A stretch of 64,000 nucleotides of DNA from Streptomyces kaniharaensis (GTDB taxonomy: Bacteria; Actinomycetota; Actinomycetes; Streptomycetales; Streptomycetaceae): positions 496,001-560,000 of the forward strand of contig NZ_WBOF01000001.1 of assembly GCF_009569385.1 (NCBI RefSeq), read 5' to 3'. This document shows, in pieces, positions 8,595 through 18,177 of the stretch (the stretch's first letter is position 1; every line of letters starts with the position of its first letter). The position numbers and the translations under genes are program-made. The notes under the pieces were generated by a model. The model was not told the DNA's origin and did no database searches. It was given only the letters and a program-made list of their open reading frames with translations.

Positions 8595-8621
8595 GGCCGC
8601 CGGGACGGCGCCGCACGCCCG

Positions 8622-8655
8622 AGCGCCCGGGGGCGACGACTCGCCCCCGGGCGCT
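8622..8655. terminator. bidirectional hairpin terminator
   Basis: A perfect 15-bp stem (8622-8636 with 8641-8655) with a CGAC loop lies between the converging XRE gene and serine protease, and can serve both. Confidence 0.88.
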
Positions 8656-8670
8656 GCTCCGCATCCCCGG

Positions 8671-9600
<930 letters not shown>

Positions 9601-10422
9601 GTGCGAGATCTTGCGGCGGGGATGAAGTACCTGATCGAGGGCCAGAAGTGGGTGGGCCGGCGCGGTCACTGGTGGGGGTTCGGGATGCTGCCCGCGCTGC
9701 TCACGCTGGCGGGCTACGCGGTGGCGCTGGCGTTCCTCGGCGGCTGGTCCGCGGACCTCGCCGCCTGGGCGACCCCGTTCGCCGACCACTGGGGCTCGCC
9801 CTGGCAGGTGCTGCTGCGCGACGCGCTCGCGGTGATCGTCTTCGGCGCCGGCCTCCTGATCGCGGTGCTCACCTTCACCGCCGTCACGCTGGCCGTCGGC
9901 CAGCCCTTCTACGAGTCGCTGTGCGCGAAGGTCGACGAGTCCGAGGGCGGCGCCCCGGCCCCGACGGAGACGCCGTTCTGGCGCGAGCTGTGGGTCGCGG
10001 TGCGGGACAGCGCGTACGTGCTGGCGCGGGTGGCCGGGTTCGGCGTGCTGCTGTTCCTGGGCGGGTTCATCCCGCTGGCCGGGCAGACGATCGTGCCGGT
10101 GCTGGGCTTCCTGATCTCCGGCTTCTTCCTCACCGTCGAGCTGACGGCGGTCGCACTCCAGCGGCGCGGGGTGCCGCAGCGCGAGCGGATCCGGCTGCTG
10201 CGCTCCCGGCTGGGGCTCGCGCTGGGTTTCGGGGCGCCGCTGTTCCTGGCGTTCCTGATCCCGCTGGTGACCGTCCTCGCGATGCCGGGCGCCGTCGCGG
10301 GCGCCACCCTGCTGGCCCGCGATCTCGTCCCGACCGAGGAGCCTCCCGCGGCGGAGCCGCCCCTCCCCCCGTCCTACGCACCGCCGCGCCCCGCGCCGGG
10401 AAACCCGTACGCGACGCCCTGA
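9601..10422 (+). CDS. EI24/CysZ-like membrane protein
   Basis: A 273-residue polytopic membrane protein of the EI24 (PF07264) family, which includes CysZ, a sulfate transporter of E. coli, and eukaryotic etoposide-induced 2.4. Four or more hydrophobic stretches are clear (about 27-50, 76-104, 140-180, 208-235), with the family's QPFYESLCAKVDE motif after the second one. The C-terminal 40 residues are Pro/Ala-rich. GTG at 9601 is placed 8 bases after a -10-like box; an internal ATG at 9622 (MKYLIEGQKWV) is an alternative. Sulfate transport is not established for actinobacterial members, and no cysteine-biosynthesis genes are near. Confidence 0.85.
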   Translation: MRDLAAGMKYLIEGQKWVGRRGHWWGFGMLPALLTLAGYAVALAFLGGWSADLAAWATPFADHWGSPWQVLLRDALAVIVFGAGLLIAVLTFTAVTLAVGQPFYESLCAKVDESEGGAPAPTETPFWRELWVAVRDSAYVLARVAGFGVLLFLGGFIPLAGQTIVPVLGFLISGFFLTVELTAVALQRRGVPQRERIRLLRSRLGLALGFGAPLFLAFLIPLVTVLAMPGAVAGATLLARDLVPTEEPPAAEPPLPPSYAPPRPAPGNPYATP

Positions 10423-10910
10423 ACGCGTGACGACTCCGTCACCCTGCGACGAACCTGGCCCGTTAAACATGTGAGGCCGCCCACACGGGGTTCCGCACCT
10501 ACGATCGCCGATAGTGGGCGGTCGGCTCCCCGCACCCCCGCGGCCGCCCGCGCAGGGCCCGGCCCCTCCCCGCCACCGGCCGGATCCGCCTCAAGAACGC
10601 AGGCCACCACCCCGTTCCCCTTGTCGATCATCCGCTGCGGCAGCGCTTCGACCGACAAATGCACATATCGGCCAAATCGCTCAAAACGCCCAGCCATACC
10701 CCGCCGGACTCCTTCCGGACCCACTACCAGCCGTAGTAGCAGGCGCCTTTGCCACCCGTCCGCAGCCCTGCCAAGAATGGCCCGTCGCCAGGCAGCGCCG
10801 ACGGTCCGACCGCCGCGCAGCCCACCCGCCCCGCCGGTTCCGCCGGGGCGCCACGGCCGTCCAGCACGGCCGCGTGATGCCGCCCCCGACGGAAAAGGAT
10901 CGCCCGCTTC
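10423..10910 (+). other. 488-base intergenic region and probable long leader
   Basis: No convincing gene. CCGCCCAC/GTGGGCGG (10477-10484 with 10514-10521) could form a weak hairpin after the EI24 gene. An AT-richer stretch around 10650-10695 may carry a promoter. Streptomyces genes for secreted cell-wall enzymes often have a c-di-AMP (ydaO) riboswitch here; I looked for its conserved GGGGGA core and do not find it. A purine-rich GGAAAAGGA precedes the ATG at 10911. Confidence 0.5.
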
Positions 10911-11639
10911 ATGCGCCTCAGCCATGCCCGCCGCAACTCCCTGATCACCGGCGTCACGACGCTCGTCGTCGCGAGCGCCGCCACGGCCGCCCTCGCCATC
11001 CCGCAGAGCGGGCACACCGTCGAGGTCGCCGCCCCCGCGGCCGCCGTGTCGGTGGACGGCAAGCCGGTCACCGACCAGGGCCAGGCCGACGCCGCTGCTG
11101 CCGCCGCTCAGGCGCAGGCCGGGCAGGCCACGCAGGCCAAGGCCCAGGCGGACGCCGCCGCTGCCGCCCAGGCGCAGGCCCAAGCCGCGGCTCAGGCCGC
11201 CACCCAGGCGCAGGCGCAGGCCCAGGCACAGGCCGACGCCAAGGCCCAGGCCGACGCCAAGGCCCAGGCGGACGCCAAGGCCCAGGCCGACGCGCAGGCC
11301 GCCGCCTCCCGCTCCCAGCAGCGCCAGAACCTGAACGCCGCCCCCACGTACTCCGGCACCCCTCAGCAGATCGCCGCCCAGATGGTCCCGGCCGGCCAGC
11401 TGCAGTGCTTCAGCAACATCGTGTTCCACGAGAGCAGCTGGAACCCGCTCGCCGTCAACGCCTCCTCCGGCGCCTACGGCCTCGTCCAGGCCCTCCCCGG
11501 CTCCAAGATGGCCTCCGCCGGCCCCGACTGGCGCACCAACCCGGCCACCCAGATCAAGTGGGGCCTCGACTACATGAACTCCCGCTACGGCAGCCCCTGC
11601 GCCGCCTGGTCGTTCTGGCAGGTCCACCACTGGTACTGA
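10911..11639 (+). CDS. secreted transglycosylase-like (lysozyme-fold) protein with Gln/Ala-rich linker
   Basis: A 242-residue exported protein probably acting on peptidoglycan. A signal peptide covers residues 1-30 (MRLSHARRNS, hydrophobic core, ALA). Residues about 57-133 are a low-complexity Gln/Ala/Asp/Lys linker, probably helical or wall-spanning. The C-terminal 95 residues carry a lytic-transglycosylase-like fold: Glu174 in FHESSWNPLAVN, then SGAYGLVQALPGSKM and WGLDYMNSRYGSP. This matches the small streptomycete SLT-like proteins. Enzymatic activity is inferred from the ESSWNP motif. Ends before a clear terminator. Confidence 0.85.
   Translation: MRLSHARRNSLITGVTTLVVASAATAALAIPQSGHTVEVAAPAAAVSVDGKPVTDQGQADAAAAAAQAQAGQATQAKAQADAAAAAQAQAQAAAQAATQAQAQAQAQADAKAQADAKAQADAKAQADAQAAASRSQQRQNLNAAPTYSGTPQQIAAQMVPAGQLQCFSNIVFHESSWNPLAVNASSGAYGLVQALPGSKMASAGPDWRTNPATQIKWGLDYMNSRYGSPCAAWSFWQVHHWY
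11232..11285 (+). repeat. three 18-bp tandem repeats encoding AKAQAD
   Basis: Copies at 11232-11249, 11250-11267 and 11268-11285, nearly identical, encode the ADAKAQ repeat in the linker of the transglycosylase-like protein. They lie within a longer Gln/Ala-coding stretch from about 11080. Confidence 0.88.
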
Positions 11640-11660
11640 GCCGACCGCTCGACACCCCCG

Positions 11661-11689
11661 GGCCCGCGACGCGTTGCGCGTCGCGGGCC
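11661..11689 (+). terminator. 12-bp hairpin terminator
   Basis: GGCCCGCGACGC (11661-11672) pairs perfectly with 11678-11689 across a 5-base loop, 22 bases after the stop codon of the transglycosylase-like gene. Confidence 0.85.
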
Positions 11690-11845
11690 TGCGCCGTTCG
11701 GATACGGCCAGGTTTCTGACGTGGACGCGCCCGGAAGGAGCCGTGAAGATATGGCGCACGGCCGTACGATTTGCCGCGGATTGCTCGGAATTACACACCG
11801 TCAGGGCTTTGCCACGGTTCGCGCGCCCTCTTACGCTCCGGCGTC

Positions 11846-12862
11846 ATGCCCTCACCCCTGATCAGTGTCGTGCTCCCCGCCTACGACCAGCAGAATCAGC
11901 TGGCGGCCTGTCTGGACTCGCTGCTCGGCCAGTCCTTCCGGGACGTCGAGGTGATCGTGGTCGCCGACCGCTCCCCCGGCACCCCGCGGGACCTCGTCGA
12001 CGAGTTCGCGGCGCGCCATCCGCAGGTGTCGGCGCTGCACCTGGACGCGGCGGTCGGGGTCGGGGTGAGCCGGAACGCGGGGGCGGCGCGGGCGACCGGC
12101 GAGTACCTGCTGTTCCTGGACGCCGACCACCTGCTGCCACCGGACGGGCTGCAGGCACTCGCCGACAGGCTGAGCGAGACCGGGCCGGTGGACGTGCTGC
12201 AGTTCGGGCACACCCGGCGGCACAACGGCCGCGAGTGGCCCGGCGGGGCGGAGAAGCCGCTGGCCGAGGCCGGGCCGGAGGTGGCCGGGCCGTTCGACCG
12301 GCCGGAGCTGCTGGGCGCGCCGCCGCTGATCTGGGACCGCCTGGTGCGCCGCGGCCACTGGGAGGAGCTGCGGCTGGCCTTCCCCGACGGCCGGTACGAG
12401 GAGATCCCGGTCGTCCACGCGGCGATGCTCGGCGCCCGGCGGGTGGCCGTCCTGCCGCGCGAGTGCGTGCAGCTGCGGCGCCGGGAGACGGTGCACCCGA
12501 CCGGCTCGCCGGGCAGCAGCGTGTTCGACATCTTCGAGCAGTACGAGCGCACCTTCGCGCTGATGGAGGACCAGCCGCACCTGTACGCCGTCCGCGACGC
12601 GCTGTTCGTCCGCATGATCCGGCACTACCTGTTCGTCTTCGACCTCGCCGGGTGCGTGACGCGCGCCGAGCGGCCGCAGTTCTTCCACCGGGCCGCCGAG
12701 CACCACCGCCGCTTCCAGCCGCCGGGCCACCGGAAGCCGGGCGGCCGCGAGGGGGTCAAGTTCTCGCTGCTGGCCGGCGGCGCGTATCCGGCGTTCGAGG
12801 TGGCCAAGCTGTCCCACATCGCCCGCGGCTCGCTCACCGGGGCCGGCCGGCGGAAGGACTGA
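11846..12862 (+). CDS. GT2-family glycosyltransferase
   Basis: A 338-residue GT-A fold glycosyltransferase transferring a sugar from a nucleotide donor. The N-terminus ISVVLPAYDQQNQLAACLDS begins the nucleotide-binding domain, RNAGAARATGEYLLFLDADH holds the DxD-type metal site (DAD near residue 92), and the acceptor half contains the REC/YE segments with a YEEIPVVHAAML motif like those of cell-wall or exopolymer GT2 enzymes. No membrane helices. The ATG at 11846 directly precedes the conserved strand; no good ribosome site is visible. The C-terminal half resembles streptomycete glycosyltransferases linked to glycerol-phosphate polymer genes, but this is weak. Transcribed alone. Confidence 0.88.
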   Translation: MPSPLISVVLPAYDQQNQLAACLDSLLGQSFRDVEVIVVADRSPGTPRDLVDEFAARHPQVSALHLDAAVGVGVSRNAGAARATGEYLLFLDADHLLPPDGLQALADRLSETGPVDVLQFGHTRRHNGREWPGGAEKPLAEAGPEVAGPFDRPELLGAPPLIWDRLVRRGHWEELRLAFPDGRYEEIPVVHAAMLGARRVAVLPRECVQLRRRETVHPTGSPGSSVFDIFEQYERTFALMEDQPHLYAVRDALFVRMIRHYLFVFDLAGCVTRAERPQFFHRAAEHHRRFQPPGHRKPGGREGVKFSLLAGGAYPAFEVAKLSHIARGSLTGAGRRKD

Positions 12863-12997
12863 GCGACGCTCGGTCGTACGCCGAGCGTGCCGGACGCCAC
12901 CCCGTCGGCCGAACGCCCGGGGCGGTCGGCGCCCCTGCGCGGCGTGCGGCTGCGATGATCGGCCGGAGCCGTCGCCGCACCGCCTCGGAGGTCCCCG

Positions 12998-15967
12998 GTG
13001 AGCCGTCCGTCCGCCGTCCCCGGCGCCGAGCTGGCCCGTGAGCTGGCCGCCGACCTGCGCGGCGAGGTCCGCTTCGGCGCCGCCGAGCGGACCGTCTACA
13101 GCCACGACGCGTCCAACTACCGCCACCTGCCGCTCGGCGTGGTCAAACCCGCCGACCTGGACGACGTCCGCACCGCGCTCGCGCTGTGCCGCCAGTACCG
13201 GGTGCCGGTGGTGGCGCGCGGCGCGGGCACCAGCATCGGCGGGCAGGCGATCGGGCCGGGCGCGGTGGTGCTGGACTTCCGGCGGCACCTGGGCGCGGTG
13301 CTCGACGTCGACCCGCAGGCCCGCACGGCCCGGGTCGAGCCCGGCGTCGTCCTGGACGACCTCCAGCGCGCCGTCAGGCCGTACGGGCTGCGCTTCGGGC
13401 CCGACCCGTCCACGCACAGCCGCTGCACGCTCGGCGGCATGATCGGCAACGACTCCTGCGGCCCGCGCTCGCTCGCCTGGGGGCGCACCTCGGACAATGT
13501 CGAGCGGCTGGAGCTGCTGCTCGCGGACGGCACCGAGCTGACCGTCCGCGGGCGGCTCGCCCCCGAGGAGCGCACCGCACTGCGCGCCCTGCCCGGCCGT
13601 GAGGGTGAACTCCACCGCCAACTCCAGGAGTTCACCGACCACCACCTCGCCACCATCCGGCAGGGCATGCCCGACCTGCCTCGCCGCACCTCCGGCTACC
13701 CGCTGGACGCCCTGCTGCCCGAACGCGGCCACGACCTGGCCCGCGCCCTCACCGGCACCGAGGGCACCTGCGCGCTGCTGCTCGGCGCCACCGTCCGGCT
13801 GGTCGAGGAGCCGCCCGCGCGGGCGCTGGTGATCGCCGGCTACCCGGACGAGGGCGCCGCCGCCGACGCCGTCCCGGCTCTCCTGCCGCTGCGCCCGCTG
13901 ACGGCCGAGGGCATGGCCGCCGACCTGATCGCCGCACTGCTCGCGGCCGGTCCACGCCCGCCCGCGCTGGACCGGCTGCCCGCCGGCGAGTGCTGGCTGT
14001 TCCTGGAGACCGCCGGCGCCACCCCGGTCGAGGCCTACAGCGCCGCCCGCCGGCTCGCCGACACGGTGCGCCGCGAGCACTCCGCCGCCGTGGCCCTCGT
14101 CACCGACCCGGGCGAGCAGCGGCAGCTGTGGGCCGTCCGCGAGGCGGGCGCCGGGATCGTCACCCGGCTGCCGGGCGGAGGCGAGGCCTGGCCCGGCTGG
14201 GAGGACTCCGCCGTCCCGCCCGAGCGGCTCGGCGACTACCTGCGGGACCTTCGCGCCCTGCTGCGCCGGCACAGCCTGCGCGGCGTGCCGTACGGGCACT
14301 TCGGCGAGGGCTGCGTGCACCTGCGGATCGACTTCCCGCTCGACCAGCCCCAAGGGGTGCTGGTCTTCCGGGAGTTCCTGGAGCAGGCGGCCGATCTGGC
14401 GGTCTCGTACGGCGGTTCGCTCTCCGGCGAGCACGGCGACGGGCAGGCCCGCGCCGAGCTGCTGCCGCGCATGTACCCGCCCGAAGTCATCGACCTGTTC
14501 GGCGAGTTCAAGAGGATCTGGGATCCGGAGAACCTGCTCAACCCCGGCGCCCTGGTCGACCCGCGCCCGCTCGACGCCGACCTGCGCTTCGTCGCCGCCC
14601 CGCGCCGCCCCCTGCCGCTCGCCCTCCCGTACGAGCGGGACGGCGGCAGCCTCGCGAGCGCCGTGCACCGCTGCGTGGGCGTCGCCAAGTGCGTGGACCC
14701 CACCACCGGGGTGATGTGCCCGAGCTACATGGCCACCAGCGAGGAGCGGCACTCCACCCGCGGCCGGGCTCGGCTGCTCGCCGAGATGCTGCGCGGTATG
14801 GGGGCACCTCCCGGCCGCCGGGCCGGGGGAGCGATCACGGACGGCTGGCGGTCGGAGGAGGTCCGGGAGGCGCTGGACCTCTGCCTCAGCTGCAAGGGCT
14901 GCGCGAGCGACTGCCCGGTCCACGTCGACATGGCGACGTACAAGACGGAGTTCCTGCACCAGCACTACCGGCACCGGCTGCGCCCGCTCGCCCACTACTC
15001 GATGGGCTGGCTACCGCTCTGGCTGCGCGCCGCCGCGCTCGCGCCCGGGGCCGCCAACACCCTCGCCCGCTCACCGGCGGCCGGGCTGCTGAAGCGGCTC
15101 GGCGGCATCGACCGGCGGCGCGTCCTGCCCGTCCTCCCGCCGGAGACCTTCACCCGCTGGTACCGGCGGCACCGCACCGCGCACCCGGCGGCGGCGGGCG
15201 CGCGGACCGTCCTGCTGTGGCCGGACACCTTCTCCGATCACCTCCAGCCGAACGTGCTGCGCTCCGCCGTCGAGGTGCTGGAGCACCTGGGCTTCGACGT
15301 CCGGCTGCCCGCCGGCCCGGTCTGCTGCGGCCTCACCTGGTACTCCACCGGCCAGCTCGGCACCGCCCGCCGGGTGCTGCGGCGCAGCCTCCAGGTGCTC
15401 GCCGCGGACGGCCTTCCCGCCGACACCCCCGTGATCGGCATGGACCCGAGCTGCACCGCCAGCCTGCGCGAGGACCTGCCCCGTCTGCTCGGCCCGGACG
15501 GCCGTCCGCTCGCCGACCGCACCCGGACCTTCGCCGAGTTCCTCGACGAGTTCGCCCCCGACGCCCCGCTCCCCCGCGTCCCCCGGGACGCCGTCACCCA
15601 GACCCACTGCCACCAGCACGCCGTCCTCGGCACCGCGGCCGACCGCCGGGTGGAGGCCCGGCTGGGCCTGCACAACCGGGTGCTGGACTCCGGCTGCTGC
15701 GGCCTGGCCGGGAACTTCGGGTTCGAGCGGGGCCACTTCGAGGTGTCCGAGGCGATCGCGGAGCGCGTCCTGCTCCCGGAGCTGCGGGCGGCCGACCCGG
15801 GCACGGTGGTGCTGGCGGACGGGTTCAGCTGCCGCACGCAGATCGCCCAGCTCGCCGAGGGACGGCAGGCACTGCACCTGGCGGAGCTGATCGCCCGCGC
15901 CCTGCGGGAGGATGCCCGGGATCGCCGCCCGGGTGCGGACGGGGTGCCGGGGGACGCCGCGCGGTAG
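12998..15967 (+). CDS. FAD-binding and Fe-S-binding oxidoreductase (GlcD-GlcF type fusion)
   Basis: A 989-residue fused D-2-hydroxyacid dehydrogenase. Residues about 30-210 form the FAD-binding PCMH domain (RGAGTSIGGQAIG; GGMIGNDSCGPRS), 260-530 the FAD-oxidase C-terminal domain ending YGHFGEGCVHLRIDF and SGEHGDGQARAELLPRMY, and 550-980 an Fe-S electron-transfer region. One cluster uses the KCVDPTTGVMCPSY segment, another Cys629, Cys632, Cys635 and Cys639 (CLSCKGC...CP). Two CCG domains follow (VCCGLTWYSTG and SGCCGLAGNFGFERGH). This is the layout of E. coli YdiJ, a D-2-hydroxyglutarate dehydrogenase, and of D-lactate dehydrogenases feeding the quinone pool. The GTG start follows GGAG at 12987-12990. 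Substrate is not determined. Confidence 0.9.
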   Translation: MSRPSAVPGAELARELAADLRGEVRFGAAERTVYSHDASNYRHLPLGVVKPADLDDVRTALALCRQYRVPVVARGAGTSIGGQAIGPGAVVLDFRRHLGAVLDVDPQARTARVEPGVVLDDLQRAVRPYGLRFGPDPSTHSRCTLGGMIGNDSCGPRSLAWGRTSDNVERLELLLADGTELTVRGRLAPEERTALRALPGREGELHRQLQEFTDHHLATIRQGMPDLPRRTSGYPLDALLPERGHDLARALTGTEGTCALLLGATVRLVEEPPARALVIAGYPDEGAAADAVPALLPLRPLTAEGMAADLIAALLAAGPRPPALDRLPAGECWLFLETAGATPVEAYSAARRLADTVRREHSAAVALVTDPGEQRQLWAVREAGAGIVTRLPGGGEAWPGWEDSAVPPERLGDYLRDLRALLRRHSLRGVPYGHFGEGCVHLRIDFPLDQPQGVLVFREFLEQAADLAVSYGGSLSGEHGDGQARAELLPRMYPPEVIDLFGEFKRIWDPENLLNPGALVDPRPLDADLRFVAAPRRPLPLALPYERDGGSLASAVHRCVGVAKCVDPTTGVMCPSYMATSEERHSTRGRARLLAEMLRGMGAPPGRRAGGAITDGWRSEEVREALDLCLSCKGCASDCPVHVDMATYKTEFLHQHYRHRLRPLAHYSMGWLPLWLRAAALAPGAANTLARSPAAGLLKRLGGIDRRRVLPVLPPETFTRWYRRHRTAHPAAAGARTVLLWPDTFSDHLQPNVLRSAVEVLEHLGFDVRLPAGPVCCGLTWYSTGQLGTARRVLRRSLQVLAADGLPADTPVIGMDPSCTASLREDLPRLLGPDGRPLADRTRTFAEFLDEFAPDAPLPRVPRDAVTQTHCHQHAVLGTAADRRVEARLGLHNRVLDSGCCGLAGNFGFERGHFEVSEAIAERVLLPELRAADPGTVVLADGFSCRTQIAQLAEGRQALHLAELIARALREDARDRRPGADGVPGDAAR

Positions 15968-16058
15968 CCAGCGGGCCAGGGCCTCGCCCAGGGCGGCACC
16001 GGGCGGGCGCCCTCGGCAATCGCCGACGCAGCGCCACCGCACGCGCCACAATGACGGA

Positions 16059-16469
16059 ATGACCCTCACCACCGCCGAGGCGGACAAGATCCTGGCCGAC
16101 AACTTCGCCCCCTGGGTGCAGGCGCTCGGCCTGTCGGTGGCCGAGACCGGGGAGCGGCACGCCGTGCTGCGGCTGCCCTGGTCCGGTCAACTGGCCCGGG
16201 AGGGCGGCGGATTGTCCGGGCAGGCGCTGATGGCCGCCGCCGACACCGCGAGCGTGATCGCGGTGTCGGCTGCGCGCGGCGGCTTCGGCCCGATGACCAC
16301 CGTCCAGCAGTCCACCACCTTCCAGCGCGCCGTCACCGGCCAGGACGTGCTGGTGCACGCCCGGGTGACCAAGCTCGGCCGGCGCATCGCCTTCCTCGAC
16401 ATCACGCTCACCGCCGAGGGCGAGGAGGAGCCGGCCGCACACGCCACCACGGTGTACGCGCTGGCCTGA
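16059..16469 (+). CDS. PaaI-family hotdog thioesterase
   Basis: A 136-residue hotdog-fold protein. The family hallmarks are the helix SGQALMAAADTASVIAV, in which Gly and Asp sit at the active site, and the following MTTVQQSTTFQRAV strand. PaaI-like enzymes hydrolyse acyl-CoA thioesters, for example in phenylacetate breakdown or general CoA housekeeping. The ATG at 16059 matches the normal N-terminus; upstream sequence in frame is arginine-rich non-coding. No aromatic-degradation genes are adjacent, so the substrate is open. Confidence 0.88.
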   Translation: MTLTTAEADKILADNFAPWVQALGLSVAETGERHAVLRLPWSGQLAREGGGLSGQALMAAADTASVIAVSAARGGFGPMTTVQQSTTFQRAVTGQDVLVHARVTKLGRRIAFLDITLTAEGEEEPAAHATTVYALA

Positions 16470-16500
16470 CGGAAGACGCGCGGGGCCCGGGCGTCCGGCG

Positions 16501-16944
16501 TCACGCCTCCGCGGCCGGCGCCTCCTCGGCGCAGACCGCCGACACGAACTCCGCCACCCGGGCCTGCGGCAGCCCGCGCGCGATGTCCGCCTCGCTGATC
16601 ATCCCGACCAGCTTGTGCTCGGGGTGGTTGATCACCGGCAGCCGGCGCACCCGGTACTGCTCCATCACCCGCAGCACCTGTTCGGTGTCCTCGTCCGCCT
16701 CCACCGTCATCGGCCGGCCCTCGGCCACCTCGCCCGCCGTCACCAGGGCCGGGTCCCGGCCCTCCGCGATGCACTTGAGCACGATGTCGCGGTCGGTCAC
16801 GATGCCGAGCAGCCTGTCGTTCTCACCGCAGATGGGCAGCGCGCCGACGTCCCGGTCCCGCATGATCCGGGCGGCAGCGGCGAGCGTCTCGTGCTCGCGG
16901 ATGCACTCCGCGCCCGGGTGCATGATGTCGCTGGCTCTGGTCAT
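16501..16944 (-). CDS. tandem CBS-domain protein
   Basis: A 147-residue protein made of two CBS domains: residues about 8-62 (ASDIMHPGAECIREHETLAA ... GIVTDRDIVLKC) and 72-130 (EGRPMTVEADEDTEQVL ... GMISEADIARGLP). Paired CBS domains bind adenine nucleotides or related ligands and act as sensors. Several such stand-alone proteins are known in streptomycetes and mycobacteria, some linked to hypoxia. ATG at 16944 is preceded by AGGAGG with normal spacing. Downstream of slipin on the same strand, 108 bases apart, so possibly co-transcribed. Confidence 0.92.
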   Translation of the reverse strand: MTRASDIMHPGAECIREHETLAAAARIMRDRDVGALPICGENDRLLGIVTDRDIVLKCIAEGRDPALVTAGEVAEGRPMTVEADEDTEQVLRVMEQYRVRRLPVINHPEHKLVGMISEADIARGLPQARVAEFVSAVCAEEAPAAEA

Positions 16945-17052
16945 GGTCCGCCTCCTGACCTGGCTTCCGCCCCCCTGTCCATCGTGGTCCGGGCGGGTGA
17001 CGGACGCCACCGGGCGCCCAGCCGGACTCCCACCGACGCCACCGGGCGCCGC

Positions 17053-18030
17053 TCAGGCCGCCTCGCCCGGCTCGACCCGCCCGTCCGGCGCGTCCTCGTG
17101 CTCCAGCGGCGAGTGCTCCAACAGTTCGTCCAGCGCCGGCAGTTCGTGCGGCGACGCGTCGCGTTCGAGTTCGGCCTGCTCGACCTCCCCGCCCTCGAGG
17201 CCGGACTCCTCGGCGGCCTTCGCCCCGGCCGCCGTCGCCGCGGCCGCCAGGAGGTTCCGCTGCTGGACCTCCGTCGCGCTCTCCAGGAACCGCAGCAGTT
17301 CCACCGGGAACGGCAGCACCAGCGTGGAGTTCTTCTCCGCCGCGACCTCCACCACGGTCTGCAGCAGCCGCAGTTGGAGCGCCGACGGGGTCTGACTCAT
17401 CACCCTGGCCGCCTCCGACAGCCGCTCCGAGGCCTGGAACTCGCCGTCCGCCGTGATGATCCGTGCCCGCCGCTCCCGCTCGGCCTCCGCCTGCCGGGCG
17501 ATCGAGCGCTTCATCGACTCGGGCAGGGCGACGTCCTTGATCTCCACCCGGTCGATCTGGATGCCCCAGCCCAGCGCCGGGCTGTCGATCATCAACTCCA
17601 GGCCCTGGTTGATCGGTTCGCGGTTGGCCAGCAGGTCGTCCAGCTCGCTCTTGCCGATGATCGACCGCAGCGAGGTCTGCGCGACCTGGGAGATCGCGAA
17701 GTTGTAGTCCTGCACGTTGACGGTCGCCTTGACCGGGTCCAGCACCCGGAAGTACACCACCGCGTCCACCCGCACGGTCACGTTGTCCCGGGTGATGCCC
17801 TCCTGCGCCGGGATCGGCATCGTCACGATCTGCACGTTCACCTTGCGCAGCTTGTCCGCGATCGGCATCAGCGCGACCAGCCCCGGGGAGCGCACCTCGT
17901 CCCGCACCCGGCCGAAGCGGAACACCACACCCCTCTGGAACTGCTGGACCACCCGGACGCTCAGGCCCGCCCAGATCGCCCCCAGACCCACCAGCCCCCC
18001 GATCACACCCAGCACCGCATCGACGATCAT
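17053..18030 (-). CDS. slipin-type SPFH/band 7 membrane protein
   Basis: A 325-residue SPFH protein. A single N-terminal hydrophobic helix (about residues 3-25) is followed by the stomatin domain: VVQQFQRGVVFRFGRVRDEV, GLVALMPIADKLRKVNV, QTSLRSIIGKSELDDLL. Then come the heptad-rich coiled coil RQAEAERERRARIITADGE and an acidic, unstructured tail of about 60 residues. Slipins form oligomeric membrane microdomains and often pair with an NfeD protease; no nfeD is adjacent here. The tail is longer than in minimal slipins. Divergent from the glycosylase gene at 18178. Confidence 0.92.
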   Translation of the reverse strand: MIVDAVLGVIGGLVGLGAIWAGLSVRVVQQFQRGVVFRFGRVRDEVRSPGLVALMPIADKLRKVNVQIVTMPIPAQEGITRDNVTVRVDAVVYFRVLDPVKATVNVQDYNFAISQVAQTSLRSIIGKSELDDLLANREPINQGLELMIDSPALGWGIQIDRVEIKDVALPESMKRSIARQAEAERERRARIITADGEFQASERLSEAARVMSQTPSALQLRLLQTVVEVAAEKNSTLVLPFPVELLRFLESATEVQQRNLLAAAATAAGAKAAEESGLEGGEVEQAELERDASPHELPALDELLEHSPLEHEDAPDGRVEPGEAA

Positions 18031-18141
18031 CGCGGCCTCCTCGCGGCCTCGCGCACCAGCGAGTTCCGGCCGTCGCCGCCCCGGACCGACCAGGGGGCCG
18101 CCGGAGCAGCTGATTCCACGCTACGCCTGCCCGGCCAACCG

Positions 18142-18170
18142 TCGAAACGGACCGAATCCAGCCCTAGGAT
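18142..18170 (+). promoter_or_regulatory. probable sigma-70-type promoter, leaderless start
   Basis: TCGAAA at 18142-18147 and TAGGAT at 18165-18170 are separated by 17 bases. The ATG at 18178 begins 7 bases after the -10, so the transcript would be leaderless; no Shine-Dalgarno sequence precedes that ATG. Confidence 0.55.
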
Positions 18171-18177
18171 CGTCGCT

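Noticed and set aside
10423..10910. Possible ydaO (c-di-AMP) riboswitch ahead of the secreted transglycosylase-like gene
   Set aside because: The conserved GGGGGA-type core and the closing segments of the motif are not visible on the plus strand.
10471..10944. 157-codon plus-strand open frame upstream of the transglycosylase-like gene
   Set aside because: Pro/Arg/Ser-rich shadow, no ribosome site, and it overlaps the true gene start.
11852..14995. Very long minus-strand open frame (over 1000 codons) opposite the glycosyltransferase and FAD/Fe-S genes
   Set aside because: Shadow frame produced by high GC content; low-complexity Gly/Arg/Gln-rich product, while the opposite strand encodes clear enzyme motifs.
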